From positions 37,568-101,567 of the forward strand of contig JAHHGZ010000032.1 in NCBI GenBank assembly GCA_019359595.1: a DNA stretch of 64,000 nt, in the 5' to 3' direction. The position numbers and the translations under genes were made by a program. Below, one piece after another: positions 52,933-61,976 of this stretch. The notes under the pieces were generated by a model that did not search any database, had not been told where the DNA came from, and worked only from the letters and a program-made list of their open reading frames with translations. This stretch comes from Cyanomargarita calcarea GSE-NOS-MK-12-04C (GTDB taxonomy: Bacteria; Cyanobacteriota; Cyanobacteriia; Cyanobacteriales; Nostocaceae). Positions within the stretch are counted from its first letter, which is position 1. The number at the start of each line of letters is the position of its first letter.

Positions 52933-54030
52933 TTAGAACTTAAAAGAAATACCAGTTCCCAAAACGAAACGTGCTCCATCTCCTGCACCAGTAATATCTC
53001 TAAACGCAGGGGTGATGACAATGGGGATATTCTCGAAAGGAACAATAGAAAGACCAATCGCTAAATCTTGACCAGTCCATTCAGCGATCGCGCTAACTGG
53101 TTTTGCAACTCTAACTGCTACTGTACCAAAGACATTCAATCCACTGGGGTCTTTGCTACTTGCTCCTGTTTCATTTAAAAACTGACCACTACCAATTCCA
53201 GCAGTTACGGCAACTCTGCTCAAGGGTTGTTCGAGATATTCTTTGGTTTTGAAGACCTTGGTATAGGCAGCGTAATACGAGTTTTTGGGATAGTCTAAGT
53301 AGTTTGAACTATCGATGGTGGCAAAGTGGTTCCAGCCAACCGCAATCGAAGAGTCATCACTCGTGCGACGGTGGACTTTGACGTTAAATCCACCACCCGA
53401 TTTTCCGTTACGTCCAAAGGAGTCTTGGGTATAAGACAATTCCACACCTACAGCTTTGCGAGCATCTCCTAAACCTATACCGATACCAGCCTCTGCATCG
53501 TCTGAGTTGGTATAACGGGTGCGACCTTGATAGTCTACAACCAAGAAGACCGTGTTATTGTCAGCCCCAAATCCATTGGGATTAGAAATAGTAAAACCAG
53601 GAGAAAGAGTTCTCGAATTACCATTGGATGTAGCAAATGTTTGCTTCGGGACATCATCTAACTGATTGATGATTTCTGGTACATCTGCATCGGCAGGTTG
53701 TACGTTTTGACCTTGCGGACAATTATTTTGCTCAAAAACTTCCTCGTTTGGTCGCTGAGATATTTTCGTCGCAGGATTCTTCTTGCAAATCGGATTTAGA
53801 GGTGTTACATTTGCTTGTGAAAGGTCCTTAGCTACGCCACCTGCATTTTCTTTCGTAGTAGTTTCTGAGGCAACAAAAGACTCTTTTGAAGTGGAGATAA
53901 CTTGAGTCGGTTGATTTTCAGAAGTCAGGACTTCATTCGCTGTAGCATTTCCGCTCATCAGCACAGACAGCATAGTCCAAGTTGCTAAAGTTGTTAAACC
54001 CAAGCAAATACTCAGCGCTTTTTTATTCAT
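52933..54030 (-). CDS. Predicted outer-membrane beta-barrel-like exported protein
   Basis: A 365-residue protein from Met 54030 (MNKKALSICLGLTTLATWTM), with a signal peptide to about residue 31. A disordered region follows (about 35-125), with Cys in PICKKNP and NNCPQGQN. The second half (about 145-365) is built of alternating hydrophobic strands (NTVFLVVDYQGRTRYTN, FGVNVKVHRRTS, AVTAGIGSGQF) and ends with phenylalanine (GTGISFKF), the mark of a barrel inserted by the BAM complex. First gene of the exported operon. Function unknown. Confidence 0.65.
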   Translation of the reverse strand: MNKKALSICLGLTTLATWTMLSVLMSGNATANEVLTSENQPTQVISTSKESFVASETTTKENAGGVAKDLSQANVTPLNPICKKNPATKISQRPNEEVFEQNNCPQGQNVQPADADVPEIINQLDDVPKQTFATSNGNSRTLSPGFTISNPNGFGADNNTVFLVVDYQGRTRYTNSDDAEAGIGIGLGDARKAVGVELSYTQDSFGRNGKSGGGFNVKVHRRTSDDSSIAVGWNHFATIDSSNYLDYPKNSYYAAYTKVFKTKEYLEQPLSRVAVTAGIGSGQFLNETGASSKDPSGLNVFGTVAVRVAKPVSAIAEWTGQDLAIGLSIVPFENIPIVITPAFRDITGAGDGARFVLGTGISFKF

Positions 54031-54375
54031 TTGCACAAACACGCTTTAGCCGCTTATTTAATTGATTGTGTGTTAATAAAACCACTAATCAATTGGAAAT
54101 TTTCAGTCCCCTTTATACCTTTTATTAAAAAAAAACTGCGGAAATGTTATTTGTTGACTGATTGTACCTGCTACGTAATATGTTAAGAATTGTTGTGTAA
54201 TTATTCGACCTGCTTCATATAGGACATCAACGCAAAGCTCTGCATTAAAGTAGAAGTTCTTTTTATGGACTGAAGAATTACTTACTTATAAAAAATACAT
54301 TTATACTGAAGAATCAATTTCGCTTATTCTCACTTCAGTTCAAATGTACTATTTCTAACTCCTAACTCCTAACTC
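54031..54375. promoter_or_regulatory. Promoter region of the exported-protein operon
   Basis: About 345 bp, AT-rich, upstream of the minus-strand operon and downstream of cobO. Short heptamers AACTCCT are at 54355-54381. No clear operator was found. Confidence 0.45.
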
Positions 54376-55035
54376 CTAAAACTCAATCCCTGCCTGCGCT
54401 TTCACACCTTGTTCCCGGAAGGGGTGTTTTACCAAATTCATTTCGGTTACTAAGTCAGCGTAGTTGATGAGAGCATCTGGTGCGCCTCTACCTGTTAAAA
54501 TTACATGATTATCAGCAGGTTTTTGGGCTAACCCAGTCAGAATTTCTTCAACTTGCAAATAACCGAGTTTGATGGCGATATTTATTTCATCCAACAACAC
54601 CAGTTTAAATTCTGGGTTGCGGATGTATTCTAGTCCTTTTTGCCAAGCAGCTTGAGCCTTCTCAATATCTCTGTCTCTATCTTGAGTTTCCCAGGTGAAG
54701 CCTTCCCCCATAGCATGAAATTCTAGCTGGTTTTCCCAAAGACTGAAAACTTTCTTTTCTGAGGGTTCCCAAGCACCTTTGATGAATTGGACGATCGCCA
54801 CTTTATAACCATGACCAAGCGATCGCAATATCATCCCTAATGCTGCAGTGGTTTTTCCTTTACCATTGCCTGTATGTACAATAATTAAACCTTTTTCTGG
54901 CACGGCTTGGGCTATCCTCTGATCTTGGACTTCCTTTCGTCGCTGCATTTTTTTTTGATACTGTTCGTCAGTTAGGGATAAAGATTCCTTAACGGCTGTG
55001 TCACTGGTGGTTTCGTGGGTGTCATTGATGTTCAT
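54376..55035 (-). CDS. cobO: Cob(I)yrinic acid a,c-diamide adenosyltransferase
   Basis: ATP:corrinoid adenosyltransferase (CobO/BtuR type), 219 residues from Met 55035 (MNINDTHETTSDTAVKES); the longer frame to 55128 runs into repeat DNA. P-loop HTGNGKGKTTAALG near residue 55, the VVQFIKG segment, ELVLLDEINIAI-type motif (LVLLDEINIAIKLGYL) and the HVILTGRGAPDALI motif near 168 all fit. It makes adenosylcobalamin from cobinamide or cobyrinate. Other cobalamin genes are not in the window. Confidence 0.96.
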   Translation of the reverse strand: MNINDTHETTSDTAVKESLSLTDEQYQKKMQRRKEVQDQRIAQAVPEKGLIIVHTGNGKGKTTAALGMILRSLGHGYKVAIVQFIKGAWEPSEKKVFSLWENQLEFHAMGEGFTWETQDRDRDIEKAQAAWQKGLEYIRNPEFKLVLLDEINIAIKLGYLQVEEILTGLAQKPADNHVILTGRGAPDALINYADLVTEMNLVKHPFREQGVKAQAGIEF

Positions 55036-55511
55036 ATTTATAGGGTTTGTGCAAGATATAATTGAATGAAGGAAGAAGGAGGAAGGAAGGAGGAGGTTTT
55101 TAGATGAGGATACAGAACCCCAACTCAAAACGGACGACCTGCGTTCTTGTCGGGGTGTTAAAAAGAACAGCGAGGATAAAAAATCTTTGCCCCCCTACCC
55201 CAATTCTGGGGGAAAAGAAAACTCAAATTTGAACATGGTTGGGGTAGGGTGCTTGTCTTTACCTCTGAATAATTTATGTAGTGAAGTAATAGTACTCCAT
55301 CTCATTCGCTTTGATGGATGAAGATAAGCCCCCTAAATCCCCCAATTCAAAGGGGACTTTGAGGGTAAAACAAATCGCACTAGTACAGTTCGGCGGAAAT
55401 AAATCGAGCATCATAAATAGCAGCGAAAGCTTACTGTATAATAATTCTTTCTTTTTACTTTTGCGCGATTTGTACTAGTGCCATTTGGGTATTTGGATGA
55501 AGCTAGAGCAG
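55036..55511. other. Repeat-filled intergenic region
   Basis: About 475 bp. It holds a GAAGGAA-type array (55062-55096), a CCCCCTAAATCCCCCAATT repeat (55329-55347) and one end of the 10395-type MITE (55291-55320). No gene was found. Confidence 0.6.
55377..55481. repeat. 105-bp MITE-like element with 11-bp inverted ends
   Basis: GCACTAGTACA at 55377-55387 and TGTACTAGTGC at 55471-55481 are perfect terminal inverted repeats enclosing about 83 bp that encode nothing. The size matches the two units at 10395-10607, but the ends differ. Confidence 0.6.
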
Positions 55512-55856
55512 CTAATCCGTAGACTCAATTAATTTGAAACCCCAAGGTTTCAGAGCTTGATCGGCTATCTCTCCATCTACACCTTCATAGGCCTCCCATT
55601 CAAACGGGTGTTCTTTAGGATGTCCGTCACCAACATTACCTGCAACTTTGATCACCGGAAGACCAGCCAAGCGATCGCGCTCCATCCCTTTTGGGAGGGC
55701 TAGTTGGACTTTGTGACCTACGAACTTCGACACACTTGAATTAGCTACAGATTCACGGACTAAACAGATATCACCAGCAGTTCCCCAAGTAGTTGAGTAG
55801 ATGTGGAGGAACGATATATAGGTTTCTGGTTTGATGGCTCTTTTTAGAACTTGCAT
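55512..55856 (-). CDS. Hypothetical protein
   Basis: A 114-residue soluble protein (MQVLKRAIKPETYISFLHIYST...GDGHPKEHPFEWEAYEGVDGEIADQALKPWGFKLIESTD). No membrane segment, signal or known motif is seen. Composition and codon use are normal, so it is probably real. It is isolated and flanked by repeats. Confidence 0.4.
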   Translation of the reverse strand: MQVLKRAIKPETYISFLHIYSTTWGTAGDICLVRESVANSSVSKFVGHKVQLALPKGMERDRLAGLPVIKVAGNVGDGHPKEHPFEWEAYEGVDGEIADQALKPWGFKLIESTD

Positions 55857-56226
55857 TATTTGTAATCCTTACTCATCATTCTTGGTTCAATAATTTTATT
55901 CAAACACTACCTAATTTTAAAAGATTCTCCTCTAATTATCCTTATAACTGTAACTCTGGCTGTAACTTCTGACAGATTTGGGTATGAGATAAAATTTTTA
56001 ACTTACCTCAAAGAATAAAATTTGTTTGTTGTCTGTCAGGGTAACGGAAAAGCCAAATTGCTTTCACGTAAGTTAACAACTTTTTACAGGCTAATAACTC
56101 CCACAGAACAGGGGATTTTCCTTTATTTTGGGCAAACTAGCGATGATTGTTCCAAGACGATAATGCAAGAATTTACTCAAACCTAGCTAGGATTAGATTC
56201 GGCGTCTACTAGTTAAGGAGCAAAGA
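55857..56226. other. Intergenic region between divergent genes
   Basis: About 370 bp, AT-rich, with no gene or repeat recognised. It should contain the promoter of the deoxyhypusine-synthase-like gene; AAGGAG lies 6 bp before its ATG at 56227. Confidence 0.4.
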
Positions 56227-57381
56227 ATGTCAAAACAACTGGGTAAAAAAATCGCACCGACACCGATGTCAACCGATATCAGCGTGGTTGATTTGATTGA
56301 TAATTACTTCACCGCTTACAATTCAGCACGGTTGCGCGAAATTTGTCAACTGCTGAGTAATGAAGTTTTACAAGAAGGTGTGACAGTGGGAGTTAGCCTT
56401 TCCGGTGCGATGACACCAGCCGGATTTGGGGTTTCTGCACTAGCACCCTTAATTCGCAATGGTTTTATTGACTGGATGATTAGCACGGGTGCGAATCTTT
56501 ATCACGACATGCACTATGGTTTGGGTTTTGAGTTGTTTGCAGGTAATCCATTTTTAGATGATGTGAAGCTGCGGGAAGAGGGCACCATCCGGATTTATGA
56601 CATCATCTTTGGTTATGATGTCTTGTTGGAAACTGATGCTTTTATCCGCAAAATTCTGCAAGCAGAAGCATTTCAGAAGCGGATGGGTACTGCTGAGTTT
56701 CATTATTTGTTGGGTAAGTATGTGCGGGAAGTTGAGAAGCAATTGGGTGTCAAGCATTCCTGTTTGTTGGCGACAGCCTATGAGTGTGGTGTACCGATTT
56801 ATACTTCATCTCCGGGTGATAGTTCCATTGGGATGAATGTTGCCGCATTGTCCTTGGAAGGTTCAAAATTGTTAATAGACCCTTCAATTGACGTAAATGA
56901 GACAGCAGCGATCGCCTACTGTGCCCGTGAGAATGAAGGGAAAAGTGCGGCAGTAATTATTGGTGGTGGCAGTCCCAAGAACTTTTTGCTACAAACCCAA
57001 CCGCAACTTCACGAGGTTCTGGGATTGGAAGAGAGAGGACACGATTTCTTTGTCCAGTTTACTGATGCTCGTCCCGATACAGGTGGTTTGTCTGGAGCAA
57101 CGCCAAGTGAAGCGGTAAGTTGGGGTAAAATTGATCCCGACGAGTTACCCAGCACAATTGTTTGTTACACCGACAGCACGATCGCTTTACCGTTGGTGAC
57201 AGCATACGTAATGAATCAGACGCAGCCTCGAACATTAAAGCGTTTGTACGATAGACGGGAAGAAATATATGAAAAACTGCGGACAGATTATCTGGCAGCA
57301 AAAAGCCAACCATCTGAAAAAATTCCCTCTACTGTAGGAGTAACTTATCCCTGTGGTAAGTTGATTCCTAATACTCCATAG
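56227..57381 (+). CDS. Deoxyhypusine-synthase-like polyamine enzyme
   Basis: A 384-residue member of the deoxyhypusine synthase family. Bacteria lack the eIF5A substrate, so it most likely transfers an aminobutyl group to a free amine. In heterocystous cyanobacteria a homologue makes homospermidine from spermidine and putrescine. The NAD-binding and active regions are visible: [47 protein letters not shown], the active lysine in [13 protein letters not shown], and [17 protein letters not shown]. The start at 56227 is supported by AAGGAG. Stand-alone gene. Confidence 0.9.
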   Translation: MSKQLGKKIAPTPMSTDISVVDLIDNYFTAYNSARLREICQLLSNEVLQEGVTVGVSLSGAMTPAGFGVSALAPLIRNGFIDWMISTGANLYHDMHYGLGFELFAGNPFLDDVKLREEGTIRIYDIIFGYDVLLETDAFIRKILQAEAFQKRMGTAEFHYLLGKYVREVEKQLGVKHSCLLATAYECGVPIYTSSPGDSSIGMNVAALSLEGSKLLIDPSIDVNETAAIAYCARENEGKSAAVIIGGGSPKNFLLQTQPQLHEVLGLEERGHDFFVQFTDARPDTGGLSGATPSEAVSWGKIDPDELPSTIVCYTDSTIALPLVTAYVMNQTQPRTLKRLYDRREEIYEKLRTDYLAAKSQPSEKIPSTVGVTYPCGKLIPNTP

Positions 57382-57384
57382 CTC

Positions 57385-57417
57385 AGATCCCCGACTTCTT
57401 GAAGAAGTCGGGGATCT
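57385..57417. repeat. 33-bp palindrome of a dispersed repeat
   Basis: Two perfect 16-base arms around one G, directly after the stop codon of the deoxyhypusine-synthase-like gene. It probably also ends its transcript. The sequence is a repeat common in Nostocales genomes. Confidence 0.75.
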
Positions 57418-57470
57418 AGCAGTTCAGAGGAAACCTGTGAGTTCTACACAACAGCGTTTTCATTGTTTTT

Positions 57471-57530
57471 CATCTGCGTTTATCTGCGGTTAATTATTTC
57501 TTTATTTTTTCGCAATGAAGCGAGAACTCT
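57471..57530. repeat. Dispersed repeat, copy 3
   Basis: The CATCTGCG...CTGCGGTTAATTATT...AATGAAGCGAGAACTCT unit also seen at 28225-28291 and in part at 41095-41142. It overlaps the stop codon of the cyclase gene (57529) by two bases. Confidence 0.65.
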
Positions 57531-59880
57531 ATTTCCTTCCAATCAAAAAATAAGTAGTCATCACCCCCTTACCTTTAATTTCGATATCACCCCGCTTTTC
57601 TAACAAAAACTCCTCACGTAAATGGTAATAGGTGGCTTCCGTTACCTGAATTCTGCCAACCATACCGTGCGATTCCATGCGGCTGGCAATGTTCACCGTA
57701 TCTCCCCAGAGGTCGTATGTAAATTTTTTAATCCCAATAACTCCCGCAACTACTGGGCCGCTATGAATACCGATCCGGATGTTGAAGTCTTGGCTATTAT
57801 TGTCATTGAATTGAGCGATCGCGGTTTGCATATCCAGTGCCATTTGAGCGATCGCTTGGGCATGATTGGAGCAACGTGTGGGTAAGCCGGCAACAACCAT
57901 GTAAGCATCACCAATGGTTTTGATTTTCTCTAAGCCATATTGCTCACTCAAGCGGTCGAAGGCTGAGAAAATTTGGTTCAGTAACTTTACAAGTTGAATG
58001 GCAGTTATTTGTGCAGCAATTTTCGTAAAGCCAACGATATCTGCAAACAGTACTGTCACATCTGCAAAGTCTTCGGCAATGCTGGTGGACTGCTGTTTTA
58101 GCTGGTTGGCGATCGCTTCTGGCAAAACATTGAGCAACAGACGTTCGGTTTGTTCCTGTTGATGCCGGAGTGCGGTTTCTATTGCCAGTCTTTGAGTGAT
58201 GTTGCGAAAAATACCCCGAGTTGCAATTGGTTTTCCTCTGAGAAATTTACAGTTAATATTCCCTTCTAAAAAAACTGTTTGCCCTTCTTTCGTTACGAAT
58301 GCGGCTTGAACTTCCTCCAATTTTTCTCCCGACATTAAACGATGAAATATTCGCCGACAATGTTCTCTACAATCAGGGTGTATAATGTCAAAAACATTCA
58401 TTTTAGCAATATCAGCTTCGCTATATCCCAAAGTTTCTCGCCATGCTCGATTAACATATATAAAACGACCGTAAGGAGTTACAGATTGAATTAAATCGTT
58501 GGCATTTTCAAATAAGTCTCGATAGCGTTCTTCACTTTCTAAAAGCGCTTCTTCTGTTCGTTGACGTTTAATAAATTGAGCAATTTGACTGCCAATAGCA
58601 ATCATCATTTGTAGTAAATGTGCATTTTTTGGCTGCACCTCACGACTAAAGAAAACCATCACGCCAAAAAGCTCACCATCATCTAGAATGGGGAAGCCAA
58701 ATGCGCCATGTAAACCAGCTTTGGTGGCAGCTTGTTTGCGTTTGCAGTTGCAATCCAAGACAACATCTCTAATCCAAATTGGCGAACGTGCCACCCAAAT
58801 CTCCCCTGGCAAACCAATATTAGGAGTATAAGTAGTCTGCCAGGTAATTGCTTGAAATTCGCGAACCGCAACTGTTCTACTTGACCAATTTTCTACACAC
58901 CTTAAGACAGGATTAATACTTGAAGATTGCATTGATGTAGATATGTATTGGTTTGGTGTCCATAGTTCCCCCAAATCCCATTCCAAACTTTCACAAATTG
59001 CCTGCAAAATTTGCGGCATTGCCTGCTTGACGCTCTGTGATTCCGATAAAATTTTGGTAATAGCATATTGTGCAGTTTGAAGCTTTTGCCTGGATTGTTT
59101 AGTAGTAACATCCCGACCAATACAGACAATCTGCTCTAATCCTTCTATCTTTTTTTGAATAACTGAACAAGAAAAAGCTATTATTAATTTCTCTTTTGCT
59201 TTCGTTTGACAAACTACTTCTACATTCTGAAAGTATTTTTGAAATAAATCAGGCTGCTGTAGAGCTTGTTGAAATAATTGATTATCTTTAATAATTAGAG
59301 AAATCGGCTGATTTATTAATTCTAATTCACTATATCCAAATAATTCAACTGTTGCCCGGTTTATCTTTTGGATTTTTCCCGTTCTAGTCGTCACTATCAA
59401 AGTATCCGCCATTGAAGTAATGACTTTATCCATATAATCTTGATATGTGGATAAAGCAAGTGACACTAAATTTGCTTCATGGACTTTTTGAGTAAACCTT
59501 TGTTGGAGATTCATCCGGGATGTGACATCCTCCATCAGGATGATTAATATGTTTTCACCTTTTTTTTGACTTATTTCTCCGATGATATATATATCAATAT
59601 AAAAATTATCTTGATTCTCAAAATGGCGACAAATACCTTCTAATTCAAAAACTTCTTGATGACCTTCGAGGATAGATAATAAGATATCCTCAATGCCAAT
59701 AAACTCCGGAAAACCTAGTCGGATATCCTTTCCCAGCATTACTTCTGACGGGCGATCGCTAAATTGCGGCACTTGAGGAGATATATCTATAATCCGGAAA
59801 TTTTTATCTATTTCCAAGCGTTCAAATTTGCGTGGAGTTAAAGATTTTTTAAAAATCCGATCTAGTACCTGGTATTTCAT
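57529..59880 (-). CDS. Class III adenylate cyclase with PAS and GAF sensor domains
   Basis: A 783-residue signalling enzyme. Reading the sequence: a PAS-like N-terminus (about 15-125), a second PAS (about 150-260), a GAF domain (about 275-440, with LDCNCKRKQ and the sensory cysteines), a third PAS (about 455-565) and the catalytic domain (607-783). Catalytic features are metal Asp614 in FADIVGFT and Asp658 in IGDAYM, the adenine-selecting Lys652 (EKIK) and Asp723 (YDLWGD), and the R/N pair in TVNIASRM. The Lys/Asp pair predicts ATP rather than GTP as substrate. No membrane segment. Possible inputs are light, redox or a small ligand. Confidence 0.92.
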   Translation of the reverse strand: MKYQVLDRIFKKSLTPRKFERLEIDKNFRIIDISPQVPQFSDRPSEVMLGKDIRLGFPEFIGIEDILLSILEGHQEVFELEGICRHFENQDNFYIDIYIIGEISQKKGENILIILMEDVTSRMNLQQRFTQKVHEANLVSLALSTYQDYMDKVITSMADTLIVTTRTGKIQKINRATVELFGYSELELINQPISLIIKDNQLFQQALQQPDLFQKYFQNVEVVCQTKAKEKLIIAFSCSVIQKKIEGLEQIVCIGRDVTTKQSRQKLQTAQYAITKILSESQSVKQAMPQILQAICESLEWDLGELWTPNQYISTSMQSSSINPVLRCVENWSSRTVAVREFQAITWQTTYTPNIGLPGEIWVARSPIWIRDVVLDCNCKRKQAATKAGLHGAFGFPILDDGELFGVMVFFSREVQPKNAHLLQMMIAIGSQIAQFIKRQRTEEALLESEERYRDLFENANDLIQSVTPYGRFIYVNRAWRETLGYSEADIAKMNVFDIIHPDCREHCRRIFHRLMSGEKLEEVQAAFVTKEGQTVFLEGNINCKFLRGKPIATRGIFRNITQRLAIETALRHQQEQTERLLLNVLPEAIANQLKQQSTSIAEDFADVTVLFADIVGFTKIAAQITAIQLVKLLNQIFSAFDRLSEQYGLEKIKTIGDAYMVVAGLPTRCSNHAQAIAQMALDMQTAIAQFNDNNSQDFNIRIGIHSGPVVAGVIGIKKFTYDLWGDTVNIASRMESHGMVGRIQVTEATYYHLREEFLLEKRGDIEIKGKGVMTTYFLIGRK

Positions 59881-60452
59881 TATGGTACGGAAATAAGAAT
59901 TTAATCGCTTAATTTGGTATCTTTAAAATTTGCCCCCTGATTCAAAAATTCTAAAGATTTTTTTGATTTCAATTTCCAATCTCAAATCCAACATTTAAAA
60001 TCTTGTTAGAGGTATGAGACTAGACTAGTTCATTTATTTTCTGTCATCAATTTTACTACAATTTTCAAGGATTATTACTTGAATTCAGAACACCCTGCGT
60101 TCAGCCACTACAGACCGTTAGAACTATTTTTTTTTGATAATCGCAATCTCTTTTAGCGACCACTTCTACACTCGAAATCAACCTGTCTTATATTTTACTG
60201 ACACTTGCGCTATATACTTAAAAAAAATCTGAGTAATTAGCGATAAAAACAGTATCGCTTGTTACCTTACATTGTTTGTTTAAATTTTTACCAATAAATT
60301 AAAGTTTTTACAAAGACTATAGTATTCCCATTGGACAATTTTTTCCAAGTGTTAGTATTTATAGATATTTTCAAGAAAGTAGTAATTAAACGAAATATTT
60401 CTTGGAAATAAGTCGATGTAAGAACACTCAAGGGTAATTAAGTAAAATTTAT
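59881..60452. promoter_or_regulatory. Divergent promoter region between cyclase and glycosyltransferase
   Basis: About 570 bp, AT-rich. No gene, repeat or RNA was recognised. Homopolymer runs of T and A are at about 60128 and 60223. Confidence 0.4.
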
Positions 60453-61565
60453 ATGTCTAATGTTCAATCATATCCCAATCAATATTACATCTACACAAGA
60501 CAAAATCAACAGCCAATTCCCTGGAATATATACGACGCCCATCCACCATTTGAGATTGGCTTGGCGGCTTATGTTAGCAAGGTTTTGCAGGCTATGGAAA
60601 AGCACTTGGACGTTAGCGGACTTGTATTTTATATTACTTGGGATAAAATCGACGAGATGCCATCATATGGGCAAAATGTTGTTGTTATTATACTAGGGGA
60701 TGAGTGGTATCGTATACCGAAATATGCTCACAAGGTAGGAGCTATATTTAAGTGTATTGGTACGCATCCAATACTTGGATGTAATCCCTTACTAAAACCA
60801 TCTTATTTAAATATTCTGACTTTAATTCAATTTTTAAGACTATTAATTTTCCGACTTCCTGGCTTGGTAAGTTATCATTTTCATAAACTGAAAAGCTTGC
60901 TATTTGGTACAGATAAAGTTGCGGCAATATATGAAATTCCTTTGGGATACAATAATTCAAAGGATTTGCCGATAAAAGTTATACACGAGCGTTTTTACGA
61001 CGCGTATTTTTCAGGTAGCGTTGTACATATACCTTATTCCTTATGGTCATTGAAACGCTGGTTGGGAACTCCAAAAACTCTTGCCAGACAACTCATGGTA
61101 GCAAGTTTAAATAATTTCCAGAAAAAACATCCTAATTTTAATGTAGAGTTAGCAATCACTTCTGGTTATTACGCTAGTACTAGCAAAGATGCGAGCAGCT
61201 ATCCGGAAACAATGATGAATACAAAAATATGTCTTGTTCCTAGGGGTACTTCCTTTGAAACGACTCGCTTGTTTGAGGGAATGAAATATGGTTGTATTGT
61301 AGTTACAGAAGCTTTACCTTCACGCTGGTATTTAGATGGTTCGCCTGCGATTCAAATCAAAGACTGGCGGGATTTAGAGGCAGTACTGGAAAAACTGCTT
61401 GAAAACAAGCAACTCATGGAGAAAATGCACCAAGATTCTTTAGATTGGTGGAATACTAGATGCTCGGAAGTTGTTGTGGGTGACTATATCGCCTCATCTT
61501 TGAATATTTTACTGCAAGGACAGGAGAAAGCGGCTATTTCTGAGTCAAAATTCAATTACAGTTAG
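60453..61565 (+). CDS. Exostosin-like glycosyltransferase
   Basis: A 370-residue cytoplasmic glycosyltransferase. The C-terminal half has TKICLVPRGTSFETTRLFEGMKYGCIVVTEALP, the nucleotide-sugar site pattern of exostosin (GT47-like) proteins. The N-terminal half (YIYTRQNQQPIPWNIYDAHPPFEIGLAAYV) is less conserved. The position within the sequence of one domain and the lack of a membrane segment fit a soluble enzyme. It is 12 bp upstream of a VOC protein, so the two may be co-transcribed. The sugar and acceptor are unknown. Confidence 0.75.
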   Translation: MSNVQSYPNQYYIYTRQNQQPIPWNIYDAHPPFEIGLAAYVSKVLQAMEKHLDVSGLVFYITWDKIDEMPSYGQNVVVIILGDEWYRIPKYAHKVGAIFKCIGTHPILGCNPLLKPSYLNILTLIQFLRLLIFRLPGLVSYHFHKLKSLLFGTDKVAAIYEIPLGYNNSKDLPIKVIHERFYDAYFSGSVVHIPYSLWSLKRWLGTPKTLARQLMVASLNNFQKKHPNFNVELAITSGYYASTSKDASSYPETMMNTKICLVPRGTSFETTRLFEGMKYGCIVVTEALPSRWYLDGSPAIQIKDWRDLEAVLEKLLENKQLMEKMHQDSLDWWNTRCSEVVVGDYIASSLNILLQGQEKAAISESKFNYS

Positions 61566-61577
61566 CTGGCAAAAATC

Positions 61578-61937
61578 ATGCAGATTAACCACTGCCTCCA
61601 TACCGCCATTTTGGTCACAGACCTTGAACGCTCGGAACATTTTTATGGCAAAGTATTAGGACTATCCAAAATAGACAGGACTTTAAAATACTCTGGTGCA
61701 TGGTATGAAGTCGGGACATATCAAATTCACCTGATAGTCGCACCATCTGCCCCCACAGAAAACCCCAACGAAAAATGGGGACGCAATCCACACGTGGCAT
61801 TCAGTGTCACCGATTTAGATGCCGCCAAGGAAGAACTTCTAAACCATAATTATGCCATCCAAAGTAGTGCCTCCGGTCGTGCTGCCCTCTTCACGCAAGA
61901 CCCGGACGGGAATATTATTGAGTTGAGCCAGATGTAA
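61578..61937 (+). CDS. VOC-superfamily (glyoxalase-like) protein
   Basis: A 119-residue single VOC domain. The opening INHCLHTAILVTDLERSEHFYGKVLGL gives the first metal ligand His, and the second half has NPHVAFSVTDLDAAKEEL and the final FTQDPDGNIIELSQM with the last Glu ligand. Two such modules dimerise to form the metal site. It is probably a dioxygenase, glyoxalase or resistance-type protein; the substrate is unknown. It lies 12 bp after the glycosyltransferase. Confidence 0.88.
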   Translation: MQINHCLHTAILVTDLERSEHFYGKVLGLSKIDRTLKYSGAWYEVGTYQIHLIVAPSAPTENPNEKWGRNPHVAFSVTDLDAAKEELLNHNYAIQSSASGRAALFTQDPDGNIIELSQM

Positions 61938-61976
61938 GGGGATGACGGGAACTCCTAACACAAAGACTCAGAACAG

